From assembly GCA_024036415.1 (NCBI GenBank), contig JAMWET010003556.1:57501-121500 (forward strand): a stretch of DNA of 64,000 bases. Direction: 5' to 3'. The notes below the pieces were generated by a model that saw nothing but the letters and a program-made list of their open reading frames with translations, was not told the DNA's origin and searched no databases. The translations under genes and the position numbers were made by a program. Shown piece by piece: positions 9,701 through 22,370 of this stretch (its first letter is position 1; each line of letters opens with the position of its first letter). This DNA is from Prochilodus magdalenae. Lineage: Eukaryota > Chordata > Actinopteri > Characiformes > Prochilodontidae.

Positions 9701-12224
9701 TCTTTTAATTTGTGATCGGCAAAAACGTCAGTCCATTTCAAACCGGGGTTTCCATAAAACATGGGCTTCCATCAAGACTTTGATAGGTGCAAATGGACTG
9801 GGCAACACCTGCAGGGTTTATAGTTAACCAGTGTTTTATTTATGCACAATACATGACAGAGAAATAAACCATTTACTCATTTCATTCAGCATTTTAACTC
9901 ATCTACCAAAACATGATACATCAGGTATGTTCGCAATGATCCAGAGCACCAAACGTATAAGTGTGACCATGAAAATAACACAAAAGCATGGAGTAATGAA
10001 ATAATAAAAGGGATTGTGGTATGTGCCCGAAAAAGTGCTTTTAATTAACGGCATGTCTGGAAAGGAACAGAGGCACCAGATGCATTATGGGTACAGATTC
10101 AGTGTTGGAGAACGGAAGAGAGACTATTGAATTCCGGTTTGCTACTCTGTCGAGGAGTCACTGGCACCAAGTAGGTTGGGATATACTGTTGGGCAAAACA
10201 TTGCTATACTCCATGTTGCCATTCAGTGCAGGAAGCTTGAGGAGCAGGTTTGGGTTCCCAAGGTTGCTCTACAGCTAGGATGGGAATGTTTCCCTTGGTT
10301 GTAGTAATGTCTGTCAAGCCGACTGGCCTTTCACACTGTGTGTCCATTTCATGTTTCAGCAGGACCAGCTACCTGAACCTCCTTCTTCATATTTACACAG
10401 AGGTTTGCTACGCTGGCTATGGAGTCTCGCCGAGTTCCACTTCCACATGCATTGAGCTCTATGTTTAGTTGGACGGTGGAGGAGGGAGAGACTTTTGAAG
10501 CCGAAGGAGTCCCATCAGGAAGTGGACTTTGGGAGAGAAAGTGTGACTCACGCAGGTGGGCCGCCCGCCAAGCAGCCACACTTGAGCTGCTCTGTGCGGG
10601 TGTGTACACATTTTCACACCTGGACAAACACCTCGGTGGGCCAGGGAGGAGAAACGCACCCCTTCATTCATCCATTCATCCACCTGTTCACCTCTCGGGC
10701 CTCTCAACACCTGCTGCTACTGAATGCTGGCTCCCTGCAGCCCGCAGCTGCTCGCGCTCAGGAGCTGTACAGGCAGATCATTGAGTTTGGTGTCGACCCG
10801 GGGGCCGTTTTAGGAGGATCAATTTCGGAATCAATTACAAGAAGATTCAGTGGAGTTTGTGCTCATTCCTTGGCCAGCCCGTTTTTCACACTAGGGCCTC
10901 CGATCATGCAGGTTTAGAAATGATCCTGATGGATTATCAGATGTGAAATCCAATCCCTCTTGATGTTTCACAAAAAATTCCATATTGACCTGGGAATTTG
11001 ACATTCCACTTTTCTACCTACCATCTGAGTTCATGTGTTGCTTCCTAAAGACTCTTTTGTTTATATTTCCAGAATTCTTCCAGAAGTTCCTAAGTTCTTT
11101 GTTGGTCTAAACCATACTATACAGTGTTCTGCAGGGCTACTGAAAATTGTTCTGCTGGCTCCTTCAGTCAAACCTAATCAATTTGAACCAGGCTAAAATC
11201 TGAGAATCTGTGGCGTTCCTAAAATAAATCTGAATTCACCTGGAATTTTCAGGAATTTCCATTTTTCTACCTAATCCCAATGCGAATTTCACACATTTCG
11301 ATCTAAATGAAAAATAAAAAAGTTAAAGTGCAGTATTACACCTCTCAGTTTGTTTGATATTACTCTTTTTGACAGATTTTATTTGGTTATGGAAAAAAGA
11401 ATTCCAGCCTACACATATAATCTTTTGTGCTTAGCAATGTTCTGTAGCACTACTAACCTCTTAAACCTGTATCAGGTTTTCAGGTTTCTATCCATTCCCT
11501 ATTCTGTCACTGCATTCCAACATGCATTAAGTGAATGTGTCTACCGGGAATTCTAACACGGCGATAAGGAGATGGCGAACGAATGCCATTCTGCATTAGC
11601 CGTTTCTAACAGCCTGTCCTTTTCCAAAAGATGCACCTTCAAGATCCCTCATCATGAGGACGTTCTCCAAGTCCTTAAACCGAAAGTCTCACTATCTGCA
11701 TATTGCTTCCATTTGTAATATTCCATACATACGTGAACATCTAGCTAAGCCTTCGCTGCACTGCATGGCAATCAATGGCATTAATAACCTAATAAACTGG
11801 AGCAGTGGATGCATAGACATTCATCACACTGTGAAAAGCTTTGGAATTTGGAACTCAGGTGGTGCCGTGACATCTGAGAGAGGCTGATGTGCATGGAGCA
11901 GTTTCCCAATTTGTACTTCCGACGTTTTCCTTGCAGTAAGGCTATTTTTTTTCCCTCTTCCCATTAAAATCAAAGGAGAAAGCGTGAAAGATCAGAGCCC
12001 CCTTACGACCAACCATGTCCTTTGTTGAACGTTTATAAGACCAATGTAAAAATAACTTACATGAACATTAAAAATATAACTTAAAAAAGTATAACACTCT
12101 CAATAAATAGTTCTACTATGTACACCGTAACATATTGCTAAGAGACGCAAATCACTAAAATACCAAAAAAAAAAAAAATTGAAGCAGCAAACATTACAGG
12201 CATGAGGTAAAGCAAGAGATCCTG
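9701..12224. other. Intergenic sequence, no recognised feature
   Basis: Noncoding sequence. The plus-strand frames around 10419-10917 are short and show no domain. I see no sign of the gene expected downstream of pappa in other vertebrates (astn2, by synteny). Confidence 0.5.
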
Positions 12225-12253
12225 TGTGTATATATGTGTGTGTGTGTGTGTAC
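12225..12253. repeat. (TG)n microsatellite
   Basis: A short TATATGTGTG-type run of about 14 TG units. Confidence 0.85.
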
Positions 12254-14247
12254 AGCAGAGTGTGTCAAACATCCCGTCAGAAAACGTCATTTAGCGAACA
12301 CATATGGCTTTAGAGACAGCACCCTTCTCGGTAAGGGGTCGAAGCAGAGGGTTGGACCGGTAAAGCAATGAAACGCTTCAGTGTAGAATTCCAGGCATTT
12401 TGGTTTGTTCATCTGTAGACAGCAAAGACACGGAACAAATAACAAGCATCCGCCTGGGAAAGACCGAGCGTTTGCTCTCCCGGCGGTCAATCTGAAGTCC
12501 AGTCGATGGATTGGCAAAGTTGTTTGTGATCGTTGGCAACATGTAATGATTGCTGATGACTGAGTCTCTCTTTCTAAGCAATAAAATGTTCCATTGAGAG
12601 TGTTGGTATCTGGAGTACAATAACATATCTTCTTTATAATAGCAACATAATAATACATTTCCTCTCTCAGGACTATATAACAAAAACAAAAAAATCTTTA
12701 TAGAATTCTTTACGTCCGTTCCAGGTATATAGTTTCCGTTTATCCTCAAACTGGCGTCTTCTTCTTCTTGGTCTTCGTTTTATTCTCCTTCTTCTTTTTT
12801 CTCAACTGAGATATCTCTTAAGTCCCCTTCGGAAAGTCTTTTTTTGTTCATTTGTGTTTTGTTTCGGTGGCATGGATCCTTCATCACAAAATATCCTTCA
12901 TAGTCTTTGTGCCAAATACGAGATGGCCGATATCAAAAACATCCAAAAACGAAACGAAAAAAAAAAAAAATACCCTCCAAATCAACAAACAGACAGATGA
13001 AACTAAAATACATATACAACATATACCATACAATGATCCAAGAGTCTTATAATCAGATTTTGAACAATACATATATTAAAGCCAGTTTTCGCAGAAAAGG
13101 TCTTGCCCGTTCGGCCAAAGACGCACGAGTCCGACAGAATCTACGATGAGTGTAAGTGTCACGGTCGACAGCTGCTCTATTCTGCTCTTTGCATTAACAT
13201 CAGGTGCCAAGCTAGTGGGACTACGGAGAAAGACGGAAAACCACAAACAGAGGCATATAGCAACACCATGTCTTTTTTTCTTTCTTTCTTTTTTTGTTTT
13301 TTTTTGTGTTTTTTTAATCTGACTGTTTTACAATAGCAGCGTTTTCTAAAGGTTTTGACTTTTTTTCCTTTAATGGCTACTCAAAAGTGCAGTAACTGAG
13401 GTCATTCATGTAAATACTGATACATAAAGTGAGTTTTTTTTCTGATCTTTTTGCTCGTTTTTGTTTTTTTGTTTTTTTAGGAATTGAAAGGAAGGAAAAA
13501 TGCACGTTTGGGACGACCAAAAAAAGCACATCGGACAATAATCAACCTCTCACGATAAGCCTCTGTGGCATATGACGTATGTACAGTGACATTCACTTCG
13601 ACTCTACTCCCCGTTCGCTTCACTGGCGGTGGTTACGTCGTGGTTCGGATTCGATGGCGTGAAATACAGTACAGTGCCATAGTAAAGGGATCTTGACTGC
13701 CTGGCCCTTGCTCTCTAGCTCTCTCTAAACCTGGATGAACACATTAGGCCATCTAGCATAGCTTCCTGCTTCTCATGAGAATTAGGAACCATGGGACGAT
13801 CTTGTCAAAGTCAGAATTCTGCTAACCAGCCCAACAGTTCTGTGATTAGAGCCAGATTTGCGGACAATAGTCGACAGCTGTGGTAAAATAGGACTCCAAT
13901 TAATAACAACAGCTTTTCCTTTAGAGTTATATATACTTATTGAACTGTCAATAATATTCTAGAGAATGCAGGTATAGAGTTCCTAGCATACCTACAAGTC
14001 TCGACCAAGGATGCCTTAACCCTTGTCTCTTGGGTAAAGATTTGTTGGTATAGTGTTTCCTAACACGGTCCATGTTTTTCCTTCATCCCGTTCGGGAACC
14101 TTGGCGACCAGATTGGGAATCACTACTGTAGAAACTATTTGAGCTCTAAAGGGCATGCCTTGTTAAGTGTGAGGGGTTCCTAGCAACTTTGTAGCCTTCC
14201 GTTTTCAATTTTTTGTTTTATGTTAGATTACACTGTACATATTTTCC
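12254..14247. other. Flanking sequence with many homopolymer runs
   Basis: Noncoding sequence with several T-rich and A-rich runs (for example 12955-12970, 13270-13320 and 13436-13480). A reverse-complement AATAAA lies at 12778-12783, so a very long pappa 3' UTR could end here. This is not established. Confidence 0.35.
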
Positions 14248-14251
14248 TTAA

Positions 14252-14702
14252 AGGGGATCTATTATGCTATTCCGGGTTTTCCCTTTCTTTTAGTGTGTTC
14301 TGTATAAAGTACATGCCAGAGGAAGAAACCCTCTCCCACAGAAACCACTTTTAACAGATGCCTGAAACGCTTTGTTGGAATTCCAGGTCTTGTCTCTATT
14401 ACATGGTGACATCATCTTGTAGCAAGAGCCTACAGGCAAGCTTTGCGCACCCTCTTACAATCCACAGAGAGCTAAAAAGTGACAAACTGACACCTCTGGT
14501 CCACCAACTTGTTCTACCGGACCGACGGTTGATCAGTCAGAACAGAGTAAGCGAACTGACCAATCAGTGCACAATGAGTTATTAGGGAGGTGGGGCTTAA
14601 AGACACTGGAGCTCTAACAGAGTGTTTCAGACAGCGGGTGACTACAGAATAAGAGAAATATTGCCAATCATGAACACTGAAAATTAGCAAAATGGGTCCC
14701 CT
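14252..14702. mobile_element. TTAA-flanked MITE, copy 1
   Basis: The ends are AGGGGATCTATTATGC and, reading inward from the other side, AGGGGACCCATTTTGC. They are flanked by TTAA at 14248-14251 and 14703-14706. A TTAA duplication is the hallmark of piggyBac-type insertion. The interior (451 bp) has no coding capacity. A related copy in the opposite orientation lies at 39738-40312; both share a TTACATGGTGACATCATC / GATGACATCATCG...GTAAC block. Confidence 0.72.
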
Positions 14703-14706
14703 TTAA

Positions 14707-17686
14707 AAGTACTTCAAATATGACATCATAAAAGAATTTCAGGTGGGTCAAATGAAAAAGTATGGGCAACTCTGAGCAGCCCTGACCAAGAGGTATGTAA
14801 GTGCCAACATCAGTATAACAACTAAGGGTGGCAGAATGGACAGCCAGACAAACTAACCCATTGGTAAAATCTATACCTTCCTGCTATCTGCTATTTTTAT
14901 GGGGTGGGTGGGGCTGGGGGTGGGTGGGGCTTAATTATAAAAGATGGACTTCAATGTAGAAAAGTTAGCAAAGACACCAAATACAATTAAACAATCTATT
15001 CTTTGAGCTAGTTAATAGACTTGGCACAAGTACAGTAATACACTCTGGGCAAACTGTGATTCTCTCACTTAGCATTTATAGCCATGTCCAATGGCTATTT
15101 GAAAAGCTACAGTGAATAATAACCTTAGTGTTCAGAAAGTGATCGTTAGGATTTGTGGAGTTCCGTTAGAACGGTCCAAGAGAACCAACACGGAGACCCC
15201 TGACACGGTTACTGAAGAACCTTCACTGCTTTCCCATTCAGAGAGAGAGCCGGACGCTAATTTGGCCTCGTACAAGCTCTCGGATGACCGGGGGGCTGAA
15301 TGGTGCACGGTCACCTGGTCTGTACATTCAGGAAGTATTTGTTTCATAACCTACATTCTTGAGGTCACTGATATATTCTTGAACAATCACTGTATTGGCT
15401 TAGTTTGAGGACGGTCAGGAACTTCTGACCCTATGCTGTAGAATGAGCTAGCGTGTCGATCAGGCGCAACTTGAGACATGGCGTGAGGAGGTAAATGTTA
15501 AGGCAGACTGCACTCCATCTGAAATCACTGGCTTACTGTCTGCAGATCCAGATGGCAAAGTAGCAGCAAGAGTAGCAGCAACGTTAACAGCAGCCATGCT
15601 AACCCCGTTAGCACGGTTAGCATGTTAACCTTTGTGTTGATTTTTATTTTTTTTAAGTTAGTCCGAGCCACTGCCCTCTCTTAACAGAAGCGTTGGTGAA
15701 CGAAAAATACGAGTTTACTTTGACAGGAATGAAGGTGCCAATCAAGAGTTCTTTGGAACAACGCCATAGGAAAGAGGTTTCCAGTCCTGGGTTTTTCAGC
15801 GCTATTAGGCATGAGCAGTCAAGGCAGCCAATCAGTTACATCAACAGTTCAGTTAACGTCCAGTTATGAGGAAATACGAGAATGCATGAACTGGATTTAA
15901 GGCCCAAATCTGACACCCCTAATATATAAGAACTACTTCTGGTTGCCTAGAGCCCATGAGGCCATGAGGACATTCTGGGGGTTCCCGGATGTTTTCTAGT
16001 TTCTAGTCCAGTGGACTGTTTTGGGACGCCTGAAGCCTTGGTTGACGAACCATTCACTAGAGAGCTATCCATTAAAAGGATCTTTATGGAGGTGTTTTTT
16101 TTATTTCTGATTTTTATTTTTTGGAGGGATCCCATAGAACTACCACGTCTGGCTCCCTAAAGTCTGTTGAGTTAAGCGGTTTCAATGGTTTTTCCCAAAA
16201 CATCCTTTGAAAGGCTCTTTATGGACACATAGAATGTCATAGAAAGTGCCTTTTGGTTCCAGGAAGAACCTTTTAATTAACAGTTCCTTCTTGAGGAACC
16301 ATTAATTAAAAGTTCCTTAGGTAATCAAAAAAATGTGGTTCCTTGGAACAATACCCCAGAAGAACATCCTTCAATTGAATTGCTTCTTCAGGAGCCATCC
16401 ACTAAAATGTTCTTTATTTTTTTATCTATGCCTTAGAAGAACCTTTTTTTTTTGGTTCCTAAACTTTTCAATTATTTCTAAGAAACATCCAAACACTTCT
16501 TTATGGAAGGGGTTCTTTGAAGCAATTCCGGTTCCCTAAAGAACCCCTCCGTTGAGTGATTCCAGTAGTGTTGTTCATGAAGCACCATCCACTGAAATGT
16601 TTTTTAGGAAGCTAAAAGTGCTTCCTATAGAAGAATGGCTTTTGGTTCCCCAAACCATCGTTCAATTAAGTGACTTCAATTGAAACGCTTCATTGACCCT
16701 TTAGTTGAAATGTTCCTTAGGGAATGAACGTTATTCCAAAGAACCCTCTTCGGGACCTGTATTTTTTAAGGACGTATTCCATAAGTTTCTGGAAAAAAAT
16801 GAAGTACCAAGGTACTAGGTACTGATGCACTGATGGCAGTACTAGGTACTGATGGCTTGACTGTTTGGATAGCAACCAAATCACCCCATGCTCTTTGACC
16901 TTTCTGAACACATTAGACAGTGTTCCTATGAATCGAATGCACAAGCTCTAAAGACCACCTCTCGAAACCATCACTACAGCTCCACTGCATTCTCCCGCAT
17001 CCTGCCGTATTTCAGGGACAGGGACGCATTCCCAGCATAAGCAGATAGAGGGCACACACCCTTTACTCTCGCTGGGAAATAATTGCCCCCCACCCCCCCC
17101 TCTTACCAACCCACAGGCCTGTACAGAGGAACGTATAAACTTTCAAACAAATTAAAGCCTTCGTCTGTCTTTTGGCATATATTTCCTTTCACTTTTAGCA
17201 CAAACTGTTCTGTCCTCGCATGTCTTTCCCTCGTTTTCTTCTCTTTTTTTGGTGTATGTGCTTGTGTTTGTTTGTGAACTGCTGCAGTTTCTGTTAACTT
17301 TACTTTGGTCTTAAAAAAAATAAGATATTACATTTCAGCAAAATGGACATTGAAAGCTGGCACAGAAAGGCATGCTTGTTTCTTCTTCTTTTTTTTTTTT
17401 CTACGATGAAAGAGATCATTCCTTCAACAAACGGGACAAAGCTTGTACCCACGTTGTCGGTCCTGTGTTTTTTTTTTTCTCGTTTTTTTTTTTTCCCTTT
17501 TTTCCCTTCCTGTAGAGGTGGAGATGGGACACCTTCCGAAAAAAGTGAAGGAGTACTGCAGGCAGACGTTGACGTTGGACAAGTGCGATGGCCGGGACAG
17601 GAGAGGTACACTTGTGAAGCAGCATATCTGAAACAATGTCTTGCTCTCTACCCCAGTCTGTAGCTGGGTTCGCCGTGGACTCGCTG
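14707..17686 (-). other. Presumed pappa 3' UTR, distal end unresolved
   Basis: On the minus strand this follows directly from the pappa stop codon at 17689-17687, and no intron signal is obvious. Possible AATAAA polyadenylation signals on the minus strand lie at 16413-16418, 16113-16118, 16100-16105 and 15643-15648. I cannot tell which, if any, is used. Long A-runs on the minus strand (17385-17400 and 17468-17510) could cause internal priming in cDNA data. Mammalian PAPPA is known to have a multi-kilobase 3' UTR, so this length is plausible. Confidence 0.5.
16190..16760. repeat. Degenerate GGTTCTTT/AAAGAACC repeat cluster
   Basis: Many short GGTTCCTT, AAGAACC and AACCATCCACTAAAA motifs occur on both strands at irregular spacing, giving many potential small hairpins. 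Similar clusters lie at 17825-18140, 37225-37960 and 56045-56165, suggesting one family of fish interspersed repeat. Confidence 0.6.
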
Positions 17687-17791
17687 TCAGCCCAGGGAGT
17701 ACACACTCTCCCCTTTTCTGTTCTCGGGTGCGTTAGGGTCCAGGCAGGCGCACTCGCTACGTACGTCGCAGGATGATGGAAACAGGATCAC
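17687..17791 (-). CDS. pappa: pappa last coding exon: C-terminal Cys-rich tail and stop
   Basis: On the minus strand an acceptor (CCCACATCCAG) at 17800-17792 opens this exon in phase 0. It encodes 34 residues beginning VILFPSSCDV, with CACLDPNAPENRKG, ending SVYSLG before TGA at 17689-17687. In PAPP-A the corresponding tail has the same plan: a V-x-x-FP-x-SCD start, a CAC-(R/L)-DP motif and a hydrophilic end of similar length. Three cysteines are conserved in spacing. It joins in frame to the LNR3 exon (..STVKTKK) 18.3 kb upstream. The tail is extracellular, as PAPP-A is secreted. The exon is small and isolated by a repeat-rich intron, so automated predictors may miss it. Confidence 0.93.
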   Translation of the reverse strand: MILFPSSCDVRSECACLDPNAPENRKGESVYSLG

Positions 17792-18587
17792 CTGGATGTG
17801 GGCAGAAAAGAAATACGTTTTAGTTAGGTTCAGTTTGAACAACCGTTCGGTTGAGTGGTTTCAATTGTATAGTCAAGAAACGTCCACTAAAAGGCCTATA
17901 AGGAAGCAGCAGTGGCTTCTTGGGTTCCCTTGACTTTTTTCAGGAACCACACACCCAAGTTGTCATTAGAGAACCCAAAGTACATAATCTCATTGATGCC
18001 ATACTAGGAAAAACTTCCTGATCTATTAGAGCTTTTAAACTGTTCCACGAGAACCATAAATCAAAAGGTTCTGTATGGAACGGCTTCTTTGCAGCAATGC
18101 TATAGCACAAACACTTCTGGTTCCATCTCACCAGGGACACCCAAACTCTGCATATGACTGTACAGCACTGCAGTCGGAACAAACACGTACACCTCGTTTT
18201 AGTTATAATCTAAAAATGCTTGCTGCTCTTCAGAATTCAAATTTCATGATGAATGGGCCAAAAGAAAGAGCTTACAATCACTTTGGGGGGGGGTCTGGTT
18301 ACCTTAACTTACATCATAATTAACTACGCTTTTTTCCTTCTCCTGTAAAGTTATCATTCTGGGGATGAAAAGCTTTGTCCTGACGATGGTGTGAAAGATT
18401 TCGTTTGGTCCATTTATTTTAAAATCTTGACACAATGTTAAGGCCAGCTAGCCTTTTCACGTCGCGGAGAATGGTTTGAATTATTTATCTGGAAAACATG
18501 GCAACCAGGTACACTGACCAGCGTCTGGCTCTGATCCCGAACTCTATCTATGGGTCGGCTCCACCTGTGCAGTTACTCCCTCCAGGA

Positions 18588-18640
18588 CTAATCAGACTGG
18601 GTCTAATCAGACAGGGTCTAATCAGACTGGATCTAATAGC
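18588..18640. repeat. Short tandem repeat, about 18-bp unit
   Basis: Three adjacent copies of a TCTAATCAGACTGGG-like unit with minor changes. Confidence 0.7.
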
Positions 18641-18704
18641 TGTTCTAAGCTCCTCCTCCTGTTAGTTCTGTCTTTCTCTTCATCTGGGTTCGACCTGAGG
18701 AGGT

Positions 18705-18960
18705 TGGGTTCCGCCCTTGAGCCTGGTTCCTCTCGAGGTTTCTTCCTTACTCAAGGGAGATTTTCCTCGCGACTGTTGCCTGTGGCTTGCTCAAGGGGGG
18801 CTTGGATCCGGTTCCCCCACCCTTGAATGTCTGTACATTAACTTTGTGGGGTTTTTTTTAATTTCTTTCTTTTATATAACAAACTGATTTTCTGTGAAGC
18901 TGCTTTGAGACGACGTTGGTTGTAAAAAGCTCTATACAAATAAACATTGCTTGATTGAGT
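18705..18960 (+). mobile_element. Fish retroposon 3' tail, copy 1
   Basis: Key motifs in order are GAGCCTGGTTCCTCTCGAGG, TTTCTTCCTTACTCAAGGGA, GTTGCCTGTGGCTTGCTCAA, TGTGAAGCTGCTTTGAGACG and GCTCTATACAAATAAACATT, ending in a TTGATTGA-type short repeat. The copy at 62575-62815 shares every block and also ends in TTGATTGA repeats. A fixed 3' end followed by short tandem repeats is typical of non-LTR retroposons. The family is very common in teleosts; I do not assign a name. Confidence 0.75.
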
Positions 18961-19207
18961 TAGCGAGCGAGTTACTCTTATTCGTATTTGTTACCTGTTA
19001 GTTACATATTTGCTTAACATTAGTCCATGAGTGTTAATGGATTACTTTGTTACCCACATATTACCCACAAGTCCTGTATGTAATTACGTCACGTAGATAG
19101 AATACAGAGGTTACTACATTTAGCTTAACCTTTTCAGTGACATTCTAGGGGAAGATTCTAAGGCTGAGAATGCTAGCCAGCAAAGTGTAAGGTATGTATA
19201 TTAGGGG

Positions 19208-19370
19208 GAGTCGTGGGCTGGAGGTTAGGGAACCAGCTATGTGACCGGAGGGTCGACGATTTGATTCCCTGGACTTGGAGTAATGCCCTGAATGACTGAA
19301 GTGGCACTGAGCAAGGCACCTAACCCTCAACTGCTCCCCTGGTGCTGTGGATAGAGCTACCCACCATACA
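19208..19370 (+). mobile_element. SINE, family B
   Basis: A second copy of the family at 9274-9500: AGTCGTGGGCTGGAGGTTAG, GGGTCGACGATTTGATTCCC, TGGCACTGAGCAAGGCACC and CTGGTGCTGTGGATAGAGC. It lacks the 3' portion present in the other copy. Confidence 0.72.
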
Positions 19371-20395
19371 TATTTGAGATATATACGCAAAAAAAAAAAA
19401 ACATGCTATGGCCCGGTGAATAATTGACAGCTATTTTGTATGTAATGACTTCTGCTAAGAACGGGACCCCCGCAAAGGGAGCAGTGTACTCATGTGGTCA
19501 TAATTTTTCCCAGAACTAAACAACGTTATTAACTGATTAGCCACGTAATATGATGTTCACACTGGAGCAGACGAAAGTGATTTTCCTCCTTTGTTGTACG
19601 GCCTGCGAAAACATTCGTTCTCAGTTTTCATTCACTATACCACTGTTTCTAATCACTGGTTACGACATCACTGGACTGTACACGGTGGCCCTCATGCAGG
19701 CGAAACCACGGTGATTGCTCAATCATGAGGAAGCCCTGGACCGCTTGGGCTGGGACTGCTGAGCGGCGGCGGCTGGCCAGCCGTCACCGGCAACAGCTGC
19801 CTGGCACTGGAAAGGCGCTGGAAGTGTCAACGGCTTGAAAAATTGATGAGCCCAAGGATGGGATTGAAAATAGACTTTGAATGTCTTTTTGCCCACGCCC
19901 AGTGGCCCTTGACGTCACGGTTTAACGTTGGCAGCGCGTCACCGACACCAGCTGCTGCAATGTCGCCTCCCCGGGGAGAATGCCTCAGCTGCTTTTTGAC
20001 ATCAACTGCATCTCCCGTCGCTCAAAACTAGGACCACATGTGCCCCTCACACTAGCACATTCATAACACAGTTGTGGCTGCAGCCTAAGTGCCTGAACAG
20101 CCTGTCTTAATCATGAAGAGCAAGAGTATTTACACTCAGACAACTGAAGCCATGTGCAAAACAAGTTCCAACAGCATAACAACGTTCATACAAATACATT
20201 AGAGATACATATACACTAGTATAGACGCACACCTTCCTTGTTCCTACTCTCAGTGGCCTTGTCCTAGGTGTTCAAGCTACTGACTATGGCGCATCTGCTG
20301 CTTTGGATAAACTGTCAGCTGTCCTTTTCAGTACCCTGAGCACCAATGAAACTGGACTATCCCAGAACTAACAGTGGTGGCATATTTACATTTAT

Positions 20396-20535
20396 GGCAT
20401 TTAGCTGGCGCTCTTATCCAGAGTGACTTACAAGGTTAACGATTACAGGTAGGCCAATGTAGTGTTAGGAGTCCTGCCCAAGGACTCGTATTGCTGTAGC
20501 ACAGCATAGTCACCCAGACTGGGATCATATCATTT
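20396..20535 (-). mobile_element. SINE, family A, 5'-truncated
   Basis: On the plus strand it begins TTACATTTATGGCATTTAGC (the SINE 3' tail), continues with AGAGTGACTTACAAGG, AGTGTTAGGAGTCCTGCCC and CACCCAGACTGGGAT, and stops within the B-box region. The tRNA-like head is missing. Confidence 0.82.
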
Positions 20536-21550
20536 GCAAAAGTCATATGAATGCCAGTGGTTGTTGTACTGGTACACTACTGACCTAATCCACTGGCAAA
20601 CCAGTGCACATCAACTCTACCCAGAACAAGGCAAAGAGACAGTTGGACCCAGCAAGATGAATAGAAGCTGAGGCATAGGTCAAGTAATGCTGAATGAAGT
20701 GCAGTGGAATTAAGATTTGTACTTGGGAAATCTGAGTGAAAGCCAACCTCGAAGGTTTCTGGACATTCTCACAAAAGCTAGTACAGTGTCAGTTCTCGAA
20801 AGCAGGAGAGATATGGACAGGGTTTTGGAACGGGAAAGATAGTCCAGGAGGAATGGTGTTTATCGCTCCAGAGGAGAAACATGTTTTGGTGAGGTATCGC
20901 CCTTTACGTGTACTTCCCAGAACCTCCTTACTTGCGAAACCTTTACGAGCAAAGAGCTGCAGACGTATCAAAGCCAGCTGCCAATCGTCTGAGTGGCATT
21001 TCCTCTGTCTAAGTGAAGCCTTGGTTCTCTTTACATAACCCGAAACTACTCATTCCTCCCTAGTCCGCTTTTATCAGCTTCTTGAGCCATTGGTTTTCTA
21101 TTTTTGGGTCCTACATAGAGAGTTATTCATACACTTGATGTTCTATCTTTGGTGCTGTAATGAAAGTATAATAATATGTGTTTGTGTTTAAAACCATCTC
21201 TTCAGTTCTGCCAATTCTGACTAAACCCAACTGCAGTCTGATGATATTCAGTGAACCCAATGGTATCCCGACCAAAATCTCTCCCAAGTTCTATTTGAAC
21301 CTGACTGTAGACCAACATAGTTCTCTCTGTATCTGACTGAGACTAACAAAATTCTGTATGAACTGTATGAACCCAACTATAGCCCAACATAAGCTGGTCT
21401 AACCCAACCGTAGACTGCCAAAATTGCCTGGCCCTTACAGCAAACTGGCAGTATGCTGTCTTAATTTGACTGTAGGCTGACAAAATTCACAATTTTGCAT
21501 TTTGCAACCCAACATTTGGGAAAATATATTCCAATTTGTTTTTCCCGTGG

Positions 21551-21802
21551 TGTCATCAGTGTCCAAAGTAAAACAAGTTTCTCTAAAATGGCAATTTTAC
21601 AGTGGAGGGCACAAACCTAGTTTAATCGTCATGTACGTCAATGGAACCAGACTTTTCTCAAAGCAATAGCAAGCCATTTCTATTGGTCCATTCATCGTGA
21701 AATTTTCACCCAATGTTAACAGCAGCTGCTGTGTTCAAATAATGCATAAACATTTATCAACAAAAATGGAGATACGTGTTTTTCTTTGGACACTGATGAT
21801 AT
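21551..21802. mobile_element. MITE with about 34-bp imperfect inverted ends
   Basis: The left end TCATCAGTGTCCAAAGTAAA and the inverted right end TCATCAGTGTCCAAAGAAAA match over about 34 bp with a few changes. The 250-bp interior is noncoding. Sequence at 59262-59385 shares the end motif (ACATCACTGTCCAGAGAAAA) and the internal TCTATGGAACCAGAC block, so it is probably a related, damaged copy. I could not identify a target duplication. Confidence 0.62.
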
Positions 21803-21870
21803 ATAGCATATATGAACACACATATAGCTCAACATTCCTGTCTAACTCAACTGTAGATTGACAAAATTGT

Positions 21871-22020
21871 GGTTGGTGTAGACTGGGGTTCGAATACCGG
21901 TCTGGGTGGCTATGCTGTGCTACACCAATAAGAGTCCTTGGGCAAGACTCCTAACACTACACTGGCCCATCTGGAATATGATTAACCTTGTAATTCGCAG
22001 CTAAATGACGTAAATGTAAA
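21871..22020 (+). mobile_element. SINE, family A, with damaged head
   Basis: GGTTGGTGTAGACTGGGGTTCGAATACCGG joins part of the A-box region directly to the B box, a small internal deletion of the tRNA-like head. The body and tail (CACCAATAAGAGTCCTTGGG, GATTAACCTTGTAATTCGC) are otherwise standard. Confidence 0.82.
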
Positions 22021-22284
22021 ATCGTCTAAACCTGTATGTAGGGCAAAGCAGTTCTGTCTGAACCCGACAGGTAGACCTACACAGTTGTCTAAACAATTTT
22101 TGTATCGTAGTGACAATATTGAGTATTGTGTTACATATGAACTGACTGTAGACTGATAACATTCTGTCTCAACCTGATTGCACCCTGACAAAGATCTGAA
22201 TTTAACCCGAATATTATTTGAAACCGTCGTTACAAATGGATTACTAACAAATCATCCCCAATCTGAACAAAGTAGTTCAGAAAA

Positions 22285-22370
22285 ATGATATTTAATGCCA
22301 AATGCCATATTTGCCATATTTAATGATATTTAATGCCAATATAATATATTTAATTCCATTAAATATTATT
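22285..22370. repeat. Short ATTTAATGCCA tandem cluster
   Basis: The motifs GATATTTAATGCCAA, GCCATATTTGCCATATTT and TATTTAATTCC repeat within about 85 bp. It is a small AT-rich local duplication. Confidence 0.55.

Noticed and set aside
10419..10917. Possible exon of a downstream gene (for example astn2)
   Set aside because: Overlapping plus frames of 121 and 140 codons show no conserved domain or clear splice sites, and synteny alone is not evidence.
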